Origin: Armatimonadota bacterium
Lineage (GTDB): Bacteria > Armatimonadota > Zipacnadia > Zipacnadales > FEN-943
Reading direction: 5' to 3'
DNA length: 12,813 nt
Assembly: GCA_029777735.1 (NCBI GenBank)
Contig: JAKORR010000092.1
Location: forward strand, 1-12,813
Both the position numbers and the translations under genes were made by a program. Shown in pieces: positions 6,501 to 12,476 of the stretch. Position 1 is the first letter of the stretch, and each line of letters begins with the position of its first letter. The notes beneath the pieces were generated by a model. It saw nothing but the letters and a program-made list of their open reading frames with translations. It ran no database searches and had not been told where the DNA came from.

Positions 6501-7734
6501 ACCCCAGGGTCGAGGCGGCTGACAGTTCTGGTGGGGCCTCGCCCTCGACGGACAACTGTTGACGAGTGGCCCACTTCTCGGCGGGCAACGACGAGTCCAC
6601 CTCGCCTGGATCTTGGCAGTAGAGACGGACGCGCGAGAGGATGATTCGATTGTCGTAGCCCCAGAGAGCCACGCGGCCTTCCTGGAGCGGGTTAGGGTCC
6701 ACGGCCTCGAGAGCGAGCTTGTTGTCGAAGTAAAGCTGCAGGCGGTTTCCGGTCTTGCGTGCGCGGATGCCCCACCACTTGCGGTGGTGTTCATAGGTGC
6801 CAGGGTCGTTGTCCTCAAAGACGGGAGGCAGCGCCCAGGTTTCACTGGTCTCGGCCAGCACTCGACCCTCCTTGAGGATGGCCGTGCGTTGGTTTTGCCA
6901 CCCGCCAACCACGAAGGTATAGCCGCTGAATAGGTCCGTCCCATTTGCGCACAAACTGATGTTCAAGTCATTGGGGTTCTTGTAGGACTTGCGGTGGCCA
7001 TAGATCATGCCCCAGGCAATGTACATGTCCACTGTGATGTCGCCTGTGAAGGAACGCTTGTTCCAGACAACGACTGGAGCGAGTTCAGCGATTCCACCGA
7101 ACCAAGACCATTGGGGACTACAAGTCCAGCGGTTGGTGGTACCCCAGCTTCCGGCCGCTACATACCAGTCCGTCGGCGCCTCGCTGAAGGTGTAGTCTAG
7201 GACGTTGCGAGAGAGAAGGTCCAGCGAACCAATATCCACGCCGCTGTCGCCCACATTGACAATAACCCGGCTGTGGACCGGCTTGAAGACACGGGCCAAA
7301 GCCGTAGCCGACGCGGTGTCGAGTGTCTTGTCGCCGCCCAGACGCGCCAGGGCTTGTCGGGCAGGAGCATACGCGGGCTGCTGGCGCAAAACTTCCACCC
7401 ACTCGCCCTTCGCGCCCTCTACGTCGCCCATCTTCTCCAGGGCAACGCCCAGCCAGTACCTCGCGTCTACAGAGTCAGGCTTCTTGCCGATGACATGACG
7501 TAGGGTAGCCGCCGCCTGTTGAACCTGCCCAATCTCCAATTGCGCCCGACCGTGCCAGAAGCGAGCGGCCAAGTTGTCGGGTTCAGCCTGTACGACGGCG
7601 CTCAGCAGCTTGGCGGCCTCAGCAGCGCGGCCCGCCTTGAGTTCTCCCACGGCTCGCTGGAGGTCGGTCTCCGCGGCAGCAACTGCGCAGGTCACGAGGA
7701 CCAACGCGAGCAGTGCGGTAACAACCACCCTCAT
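3499..7734 (-). CDS. Giant exported modular protein: TPRs, jelly-roll domain and three tandem galactose-binding/Ig-like units
   Basis: A 1411-aa exported protein of unknown function, probably acting outside the cytoplasmic membrane in protein-glycan scaffolding. Seen: signal peptide 1-21 (cleavage after AVAAA); about three TPR-like helical repeats at 24-133; and a concanavalin/DUF1080-like beta domain at about 178-375, ending FDNKLAL...RVRLYC. Then come three galactose-binding-like domains at about 411-588, 789-957 and 1168-1329. Each carries a WHHA motif (525, 904, 1280) and ends in a W/F-x-x-D-N strand (LDN, LDN, FDN). Each is followed by an Ig/FnIII-like domain with WWWVH, WWMHC or LWYLH. 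Between units lies a further Ig-like domain (about 665-772 and 1038-1150) of the type ending TAGN/YTGN. No catalytic motif of a known hydrolase was recognised. The ATG overlaps the preceding stop as ATGA (7731-7734), implying translational coupling. Binding function is inferred from fold resemblance only. Confidence 0.85.
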   Translation of the reverse strand: MRVVVTALLALVLVTCAVAAAETDLQRAVGELKAGRAAEAAKLLSAVVQAEPDNLAARFWHGRAQLEIGQVQQAAATLRHVIGKKPDSVDARYWLGVALEKMGDVEGAKGEWVEVLRQQPAYAPARQALARLGGDKTLDTASATALARVFKPVHSRVIVNVGDSGVDIGSLDLLSRNVLDYTFSEAPTDWYVAAGSWGTTNRWTCSPQWSWFGGIAELAPVVVWNKRSFTGDITVDMYIAWGMIYGHRKSYKNPNDLNISLCANGTDLFSGYTFVVGGWQNQRTAILKEGRVLAETSETWALPPVFEDNDPGTYEHHRKWWGIRARKTGNRLQLYFDNKLALEAVDPNPLQEGRVALWGYDNRIILSRVRLYCQDPGEVDSSLPAEKWATRQQLSVEGEAPPELSAASTLGSDFEASVKPLRQRQNSFTQVTLAVPGADGKGRCLKLINNGPGGTFGVDLSPQSVDLAKQPLLSFDYKLSPEAKINLYCAINDKLYEVGFSGRQDPAPLAQYVGAIPDVKADGEWHHAEVDLLGMMRKATGAWTADSLVAADLWLGNLNERDYLLAGLGGNQAGTVWYLDNLYLSGPSPKVTVSPPNAGANRQIKSVAWEVSQDPAAEPKREAATPPAAQEVAPGKSGWWWVHAAAQLADDTWLPTARVAVPIDAEPPQARLISPVPGAVAGDEDIVIVFDDQSPGAIDWRTVTVTIAQKTFKPGDFGVTVEPEFNRLVVDPGEVGLVFEAGKPVELAVAAGDTAGNKPSAEQKFSFTYAPQQDKRGPRVASVTVGRPYLVDADFEQALPPMESYSGEGGAVLTLDKSTAASGQGSLCLSNPTEWGRYGVRLVTEPFDAGIYRLVSFDYRIPPHYRGDFAVYVNGDWRAIKFTDSDTSVGYMGKVENVVADDQWHHAEFNLYDMLVAADPRASSYIVRWFVLSDWGSRMSNFRRRTFWLDNLQIVPVSSSLEPLKVSVAAGDPGGLGGVAWLLDQLSVSAAPRNVQADSATFEVPATGNNGQWWMHCRVADKAGNLSRGLDRRVLLDGERPFASLIGPADGGRAADSEVLMSLADRGIAGIDPSSIVLEVAGQKYTCENSGLVYDASERKLTWNCEKVQPEPVVFKDGQAVSVRLARAADYTGNESEDHPAWSWTMDYRMDHTAPSIAAIDSPTHRTFMTQTFEEGLGEWATREGGSGAKVELAPNAGPDGSTAVRLTQITEGALMQAYATTNTFFAEAYPMIALDYNIQPGAHLDLMLLCNGKWFAVALTDNPAGAIGRVPNVVADSKWHHASVNIFALLRRHIEKGSLAVSQIIISDRNSADNPVGATALFDNFVIGQIGSGTVKLAWQATDATGIQGFSYVVDRKGGTEPDTQPETVERVLNLSKLENGLWYLHVRAYDGAGNWGPASHYAVLNGGAG
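3748..6504 (-). repeat. Coding repeat: three tandem about 377-aa units within the 1411-aa protein
   Basis: The WHHA motif recurs at residues 525, 904 and 1280, spacings of 379 and 376 residues (about 1.13 kb of DNA). The galactose-binding-like segments lie at about 6504-5971, 5370-4864 and 4233-3748. Shared positions include S/ALDY or SFDY near the start of the sandwich, a VxADxxWHHA strand, and an LDN/FDN strand at the end. The repeats are clear in protein but not obviously conserved as DNA, so the duplication is old and no homologous-recombination signal is evident. The third unit stops after its first Ig-like domain. Confidence 0.75.
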
Positions 7735-9878
7735 TTGCTCTCACCTGTCTGTGCTGGCTGAGCCAAAACTGTAGTTCCCTCAGGTGGCAACAGTTTGCCC
7801 GAATATATAACCTTGCCGTCCACGGCGATAGCAACGAATTCGGACTTGCGCCGGCAGGTGACCGAGGCGGTGGGCTCTGTCACCTCCACCTGTTGCTGGG
7901 TCACCTTCTCTTCGCCGCTCGTCACCGTGAAGGTCAGGACCTTCTGTCCCTGCTTGCCTTGGATCTGAACACCAACACCTGTCCCTTGCCAGCCCGGTTC
8001 CGCGTCGAGTACTACGGTCATGATGAAGTCCTTGGCGCCGATGTCAGCCAGCGGAATCTGCACCGAGTAGTCTCCGTGAAAGTCGCCCTTCGTGACCCAC
8101 TGACCCTCGTATTTGGGGTTGTCGGCTTCAGGCACGCCAAGCTCTTGGGCTACCGGCACCCAGGCGTGGCGTGTGGAAGCCCACTCGGCCATCTCGAAAT
8201 GTTGTTGGACGTCGGTGAACTCCTTTACGAGATGACTGGTAGGGGGCGGCGGGATGAAGTTGAGCGAGAAGTTATCGAAGGCTGCCGAACTTGCCGGGGG
8301 CGATACCAGGCCGACGCGGCCCTTTCCGACTCCAGGCACAAAGGCCCTGGCTGTGACCCCGTCGCACGAGGCCTTGATGTAGCCGTCCTCAACGTCGATC
8401 TCCAGGCGCCTCCATCCGTTATTCGCGCTCGCCGCCGCGCTTACCGGGACGGCAACCAGCTCTTCCCAGTGGCCTTGCTGCCCAAGCTTCCTGAGAATCG
8501 CCAGACGATCGGTCTTGCCAGTCCGCTGTAGCATAGCAGCGACCTGAGTCGTCTCGCCAGCGCCGACCACAATACCAGCCCCACCACTGTTGACCTTCAC
8601 GGCAACCCCGGCGCTGTAGTTGGCCCACTCGGGGCGTCCCGTCACCACCAGGGCCTCACCACCACCGCTCGTCACCTTGATGACGCCTCCGGTTACCTGC
8701 CAGTCGCCACCCTGCGCTATCCACTTGCCCGGCGCGGGCGCTGAGAAGTCGTCATACACGACCTCCCAGTCCTCAACCAGCACGTCGTCGAAGAAAATGC
8801 CCTCCGCACCGTCGGCCAAAAGCCCTGCCGCACCTTCTCCAAAGAGAATCGTATCAGCTACAAGCCGCTTGCGCCCATCAACCCAGCAGACTAGCTTGCC
8901 CCCGCTGTATCCGAGGGAAAGCCGGTACCATTGGTCCGGGAGAAAACCGGCGCGGGTTTGAGCCAACACCTTCTCCTGCCCGCCCTCGACCGCTACTAGC
9001 TTAAGGGTATGCGGCTCTTGAGCCGCGACGGCACTGGACCATCGCACGCCCAGATAGTTGTCGGCATCCTGATAGCACACGACAAGGCCTATCACGCTGT
9101 CCTGCCCGCCTCGGACCGACGCGCTTACCCGGTAATCTGTCCAGAACCAGTAGCCTAAGGTCGAGACAGCGGGCGCCTCGTCGCCCTTGACCTCACCGAA
9201 GTAGCTGAAGGGGTTGGTGGTCTTGGTGGCATCCATGGTATCGGCCTGCTGGTCTTCGCGCAGAGCCCGCTGCCGCCACTGGCCACGGCCAGGCTCCCAC
9301 TCGCCCTCGCCCGTCTCGATGCGCATAAAGCTATCGGCCTTATATATTGAGCCAACGGGCTGGACACGCAGATCCTCCACCTGCCCCTCTCCGCCCTGCC
9401 AGCCCACGCGCTCGACTGTGGCAGCCGGAGCATAGGACCAGGCTTGGCAGACAACACGGCCGCTGCACAGCAAGTCGAGCTGCCATGAGGTGCGATGGAG
9501 AGAGAAAGAGACGGGTTCGTCGCCTAGGAAGGATATATCGCCAGGCACTCCCAGAGGGCTGGCTTTGCCGTCCGAGATCCGTAGGAAACGGGCTTTGCCC
9601 TGGCTGATTTCAAGGGCCAGGCCATCGGTGCCCTTCTCACCGCCGGCCATATGCAGCGTCACGTCCAGGCCCTTGTTCGATTTGTGGAACTGACCCGCCA
9701 GCACGTAGGGCACCTCAGCCGGCTCTTCCAGCCAGTACACGCCATCAGATGATGGGGACTGAGGTTTGGTCTCTTCCTCTTGGGCGAGCGCCTCAGAACT
9801 CAGCAGGTTTACACCGATCAAGGCGACACACAAGGCCCAGGCCAGTCGTCCAGTTGCGTTCCAATGCCCCACAACCAT
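7731..9878 (-). CDS. Exported multi-domain jelly-roll (concanavalin/LamG or DUF1080-like) protein
   Basis: A 715-aa exported protein of unknown function built of beta-sandwich domains. Seen: signal peptide 1-32 with hydrophobic core 11-25 and an ALA cleavage site (30-32). About four domains follow: 48-175; 182-370 (starts ADSFM, ends FFDDVLVEDW); 376-541 (starts YDDFSAP, ends AFDNFSLNF); and 550-695 (starts VKEFTD). The pattern of an opening D-F/S-F strand, a central WYRLSLGYSGGKLVCWVDG-type strand pair (317-335) and a closing FDN/FDD strand is typical of concanavalin-like glycan-binding folds, including DUF1080. No catalytic signature was identified. Start choice: the ATG at 9876-9878 has AAGGAAGG about 11 nt upstream and puts the signal peptide at the N-terminus. 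An upstream in-frame TTG (9944) would overlap the previous gene and bury the signal peptide. It lies 55 bp after the CBM-like gene and overlaps the next gene by 4 bp. Ligand unknown. Confidence 0.82.
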   Translation of the reverse strand: MVVGHWNATGRLAWALCVALIGVNLLSSEALAQEEETKPQSPSSDGVYWLEEPAEVPYVLAGQFHKSNKGLDVTLHMAGGEKGTDGLALEISQGKARFLRISDGKASPLGVPGDISFLGDEPVSFSLHRTSWQLDLLCSGRVVCQAWSYAPAATVERVGWQGGEGQVEDLRVQPVGSIYKADSFMRIETGEGEWEPGRGQWRQRALREDQQADTMDATKTTNPFSYFGEVKGDEAPAVSTLGYWFWTDYRVSASVRGGQDSVIGLVVCYQDADNYLGVRWSSAVAAQEPHTLKLVAVEGGQEKVLAQTRAGFLPDQWYRLSLGYSGGKLVCWVDGRKRLVADTILFGEGAAGLLADGAEGIFFDDVLVEDWEVVYDDFSAPAPGKWIAQGGDWQVTGGVIKVTSGGGEALVVTGRPEWANYSAGVAVKVNSGGAGIVVGAGETTQVAAMLQRTGKTDRLAILRKLGQQGHWEELVAVPVSAAASANNGWRRLEIDVEDGYIKASCDGVTARAFVPGVGKGRVGLVSPPASSAAFDNFSLNFIPPPPTSHLVKEFTDVQQHFEMAEWASTRHAWVPVAQELGVPEADNPKYEGQWVTKGDFHGDYSVQIPLADIGAKDFIMTVVLDAEPGWQGTGVGVQIQGKQGQKVLTFTVTSGEEKVTQQQVEVTEPTASVTCRRKSEFVAIAVDGKVIYSGKLLPPEGTTVLAQPAQTGESK

Positions 9879-9933
9879 AATGAAGATTGCCTTCCTTGTC
9901 CCTTCGGGATACCGCCAAACGCCTGGCTTGTCG

Positions 9934-10482
9934 CTAGTTCCCAACGAGGTATTGCTTGGTCTCCTTCTCGATACGGGTAGGCACGTAGCGGGTGTCGGTG
10001 GTCAGCAGGAACTGATCGAGCTTGGCCCCGTCCTCGCGATTCTGGAACTTGATCGTGTGGACGCCGGCAGAAAGCGTATAGCTTTTGCCCTTAACCCAAT
10101 GCCATTTCTGCACGGTCCCGTCCTCGCCAATCCACGAGGGCTGGCCGCCGTCGACTACCACGAAGAAGCTATTGCCGCACTCATCATGCCAGTGGGTTCG
10201 GGCCCAAAGGCGGTAGATCCCAGCGCGCGGCACGTTGATCTTGAAGACCGCGTTGCCGTTGTCGTAAGGGCCGCTCTCGTTCTCACCATGCGGCCGCCTC
10301 AAGGGGATATGCACAAACTTGCCGCCTGAAGCGCTCTGGGAGGTTCCCACAGCCATCGATGGCTTGATGCTGTTGTAATGCTCGCCCTCGACCACGATCT
10401 TGACCTGCGCGGCCCACGCCACCGATAGTACGACCGCGCTAGACAAAACAAGCATTAGAAGTAAGCTCCACGTTCTGCGCAT
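9934..10482 (-). CDS. Secreted single-domain CBM6/CBM35-like carbohydrate-binding protein
   Basis: A 182-aa exported protein consisting of little more than one beta-sandwich. Seen: signal peptide 1-25 (hydrophobic 6-22, AWA then AQ). A carbohydrate-binding-module-like domain follows at about 27-162: VEGEHY (31-36) in the usual first strand, VPRAGIYRLWARTHW (84-98), a GNSFFVVVDG strand (103-112), WHWVKG (127-132), LSAGVHTIKF (137-146) and the closing REDGAKLDQFLLT (149-161). The E-x-E-type first strand and the AGxHTIxxxxREDGxKLDxxLLT ending are common in CBM6/35-like domains of secreted proteins. A short basic/acidic tail (165-182) follows. With no catalytic domain it would act as a stand-alone binder or adaptor. 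The start is well defined: ATG at 10480-10482 with a perfect AAGGAGGT 7 nt upstream. It is the first of three consecutive genes for exported proteins. The sugar bound is not predictable. Confidence 0.8.
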   Translation of the reverse strand: MRRTWSLLLMLVLSSAVVLSVAWAAQVKIVVEGEHYNSIKPSMAVGTSQSASGGKFVHIPLRRPHGENESGPYDNGNAVFKINVPRAGIYRLWARTHWHDECGNSFFVVVDGGQPSWIGEDGTVQKWHWVKGKSYTLSAGVHTIKFQNREDGAKLDQFLLTTDTRYVPTRIEKETKQYLVGN

Positions 10483-10489
10483 TGCTGCG

Positions 10490-10497
10490 ACCTCCTT
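10490..10497 (-). promoter_or_regulatory. Perfect Shine-Dalgarno for the CBM-like gene
   Basis: The transcript reads AAGGAGGT here, fully complementary to the 3' end of 16S rRNA, with a 7-nt spacer to the ATG at 10480-10482. It fixes the start of the 182-aa gene. Just upstream the leader holds a tandem 8-bp repeat, ACTACCTC on the plus strand (10498-10505 and 10506-10513), which repeats a GAGG element resembling the ribosome site. Confidence 0.85.
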
Positions 10498-10518
10498 ACT
10501 ACCTCACTACCTCGCTCC

Positions 10519-10536
10519 ATTGTATAGTATATATTA
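10519..10536 (-). promoter_or_regulatory. AT-rich candidate -10 region upstream of the secreted-protein genes
   Basis: The 51-bp gap between the ligase-like gene and the CBM-like gene opens with an 18-bp AT-rich run in otherwise GC-rich DNA. On the minus strand it offers TATACT (complement of 10526-10531) and TACAAT (complement of 10519-10524), each one mismatch from TATAAT. No good TTGACA-like box is present 16-18 bp upstream in the end of the ligase gene. A promoter is possible, but read-through from the upstream operon is equally likely. Confidence 0.35.
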
Positions 10537-11805
10537 GGACCGTCCTGCACCCTCCGAGGCCTGTCCTCCAGCGGCCCGCTCGATCGCCGCCAGAGCGGCG
10601 ACCCAAGCAACTGTGACGCCCCTGACGAGCAGAGCCGTGAAGAGATTGGCGACTGCCAACGATACCAGCGCCGCCGCCAGGCCCGTCATCATGGGATCGC
10701 GCCTGCGCGCTCCCGACACTGCCAGGGCAGTGAAACGTACCAAAACTGCCACAAAGGCTACCAACCCAGCTAATCCGAGACTTCCGCCCAGAACAAGATA
10801 GAGATTGTTTGTATCTGGCTCGGTCTTCTTGGCGTTGGGCAGGTAGCCCCAGTAGTCTGGGCGGCCGATGTTGAGCTGATAGTTGCCGGCACCCACACCC
10901 AGGAGCGGATTGTCCGCTATCATTGCTAGCCCTGGCCACCACTCGAGCCATCGCTTCTTAAGCAAGGGCTGGTGCTCAGTCGCTCCTACTTCTCTTAGTA
11001 GTTTATAGACGTCTCCTGTCTCCCAGGGGTTCAACAGCTCCTCAAGGTTGCAGGTGCGATGCACAGGAGACACGAAGTTCGCAGCTAAGACAAGAACTAC
11101 GACCGGTGTGGTGGCAGGCCAGAATCCGGGCCGCAGAAGCACGGCCGACACCCAGGCGATGGCCACGATTGCGATCCACACGTGCGGCGCCCCCAGCATG
11201 GTCAATAGCGCCAAGGTCACCAGTACGAAGACAGCCCAGGCTTCGCGCCGCGGCCACAGACTGCAGCCCCAGGCCCACACCAGCGGCAGCGCGAAGGCAA
11301 GAAAGGCAGAGTGGACATTACGATTTGCCGTCAAACCCGCGACCTTGATCGGCTCGGCACCGCTGAGCAACTGTACAAACGCCACCGCGGTAGCCACCAG
11401 CGTGCCGACGCCCAGTGCGTACCACAACCAGCGGCCCGAGCTGTCGGCGATGTCCGCAAAGAGCATGTACAGGGCCACGAAGTACAGAGCGTACTGGGCG
11501 ACCTCGACCGCGCCGGCCTTCAGGCTGGTTGCGTTGGCTAGCGACAATACAGCGACGGCCAGGAAAGCCCACAAAGACCAAGGTGGCCCTTTTAGGTACC
11601 GCAGCCGGCTGGTTGCCAGAACCCACACGCCCCAGAGGATCAGGACTCCCACTGAGGCCAGCTCGAGATAGCCCACAAAGGGCCCCTTGCGCGGGTGCAG
11701 GGCATAGGCAAACTGGGAGCAAGAACCTGCAACCAGCAAGGTCACAAGGGCCCGCAGCCACGCTGGCGGTGGGGTGTCTCGGTTGCCCTGGCGGGTATCC
11801 CTCAT
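10534..11805 (-). CDS. O-antigen ligase / Wzy polymerase-like membrane protein (Wzy_C family)
   Basis: Predicted polytopic membrane protein of 423 aa related to O-antigen ligases and polymerases, which transfer or polymerise polyprenyl-diphosphate-linked glycans at the outer face of the cytoplasmic membrane. Seen: about 11 hydrophobic segments, and the family-like stretch NRNVHSAFLAFALPL (161-175). A long external loop (about 245-330) ends in the hallmark DNPLLGVGAGNYQ (298-310), followed by DTNNLYLVLGGSLGLAGL (331-348). In many family members this last motif contains His-Asn with a catalytic His; here the position is Asn (N333-N334), which is odd. The ATG (11803-11805) overlaps the stop of the preceding membrane-protein gene as ATGA, so the two are probably coupled. 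The three secreted-protein genes follow after 51 bp. Whether it is a ligase, polymerase or protein glycosyltransferase cannot be decided from sequence. Confidence 0.82.
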   Translation of the reverse strand: MRDTRQGNRDTPPPAWLRALVTLLVAGSCSQFAYALHPRKGPFVGYLELASVGVLILWGVWVLATSRLRYLKGPPWSLWAFLAVAVLSLANATSLKAGAVEVAQYALYFVALYMLFADIADSSGRWLWYALGVGTLVATAVAFVQLLSGAEPIKVAGLTANRNVHSAFLAFALPLVWAWGCSLWPRREAWAVFVLVTLALLTMLGAPHVWIAIVAIAWVSAVLLRPGFWPATTPVVVLVLAANFVSPVHRTCNLEELLNPWETGDVYKLLREVGATEHQPLLKKRWLEWWPGLAMIADNPLLGVGAGNYQLNIGRPDYWGYLPNAKKTEPDTNNLYLVLGGSLGLAGLVAFVAVLVRFTALAVSGARRRDPMMTGLAAALVSLAVANLFTALLVRGVTVAWVAALAAIERAAGGQASEGAGRS

Positions 11806-12476
11806 GCTCCTTGACTCCCCAAGAAATGTCTGGCAACCGTCAGAAGGACGCCGAGGAGGAGGACTGCCAAGGCCTTCCAGTCAAGGAAGCCCCGGGCCGC
11901 ACCCTCAATGCCGATCCACCCTAGCCCCAAGTAGACCGTACACACCAGCGTCAGCTTCCAAAACCAGAACCCGCCCTCCAGGTCGTAGACGCCCGAGAGC
12001 GCTAGATACAGCACGATGCCGAGGCCGATAAGGAGCCGCGCTACAATGCCCAGGGCCTGCAGGGCTTGACCCGAGCCGGCCGGTGCCTGCTCAGCCCACG
12101 GCCATTTTCGCAGAACCCACCACAGAACGAGAACCAGCACGATAATCGTGGGCGTGGTAGGTTCAAGAATTGCGATCCGGAGCGGTAGGCGGTTGCCTAG
12201 GGCTTCCGGCAGCACCGGGTCGTAGGCTAGGTGATAGGCCGTGGCAAGCGCCAGACCGGCACTCAGCGGCCAGGCCATTCCTGCTCTCTCGCGCAGCAGC
12301 GCAAGCGAGAGTCCAATCGCCACGATGGCTATTGATACCAGGGCCTGGCGTGGACCAAAGGCGTCTGGCTGGCGCGTGACGGCTGTACAGGCCGCTAGCG
12401 CAACCAGTCCGGCCAATAGAACAAGGCTTGCCCGGTTCTTGTCGGTTGCTCTAGGCCTGGACGCCTCTTCTTGCAC
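11802..12476 (-). CDS. Multi-pass membrane protein of unknown function, coupled to the ligase-like gene
   Basis: I do not recognise a family for this 224-aa protein. Seen: a charged N-terminus (1-15), then about seven hydrophobic segments near 17-35, 44-62, 68-84, 108-123, 143-164, 171-190 and 199-216. A Trp/Phe cluster GGFWFWKL lies at 168-175. The loop at 85-107 contains the only substantial hydrophilic stretch, with Pro and acidic residues. The start is a GTG at 12474-12476 with GGAGG 9 nt upstream, lying inside the end of lipB so that the two genes overlap by 26 bp. The 3' end overlaps the ligase-like gene by 4 bp (ATGA). This tight coupling suggests a partner or accessory role in the same membrane process as the ligase-like protein. 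That is inference from context only. Confidence 0.75.
   Translation of the reverse strand: MQEEASRPRATDKNRASLVLLAGLVALAACTAVTRQPDAFGPRQALVSIAIVAIGLSLALLRERAGMAWPLSAGLALATAYHLAYDPVLPEALGNRLPLRIAILEPTTPTIIVLVLVLWWVLRKWPWAEQAPAGSGQALQALGIVARLLIGLGIVLYLALSGVYDLEGGFWFWKLTLVCTVYLGLGWIGIEGAARGFLDWKALAVLLLGVLLTVARHFLGSQGA

Noticed and set aside
7680..7689. Lipoprotein signal in the 1411-aa protein (LVTC, Cys16)
   Set aside because: Thr before Cys is a poor lipobox residue, and a normal AVAAA signal-peptidase I site follows at once.
7893..8531. Plus-strand open frame of 212 codons opposite the 715-aa gene
   Set aside because: Antisense shadow; the minus-strand protein has a signal peptide and continuous beta-domain features here.
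9879..9944. N-terminal extension of the 715-aa protein from an in-frame TTG at 9942-9944 (737 aa)
   Set aside because: It would overlap the previous gene, uses a TTG, and places 22 mostly polar residues before a clear signal peptide. The ATG at 9876-9878 has an AAGGAAGG site.
10498..10513. CRISPR-like or satellite repeat
   Set aside because: Only two 8-bp copies in tandem with no spacers; treated as a leader repeat.
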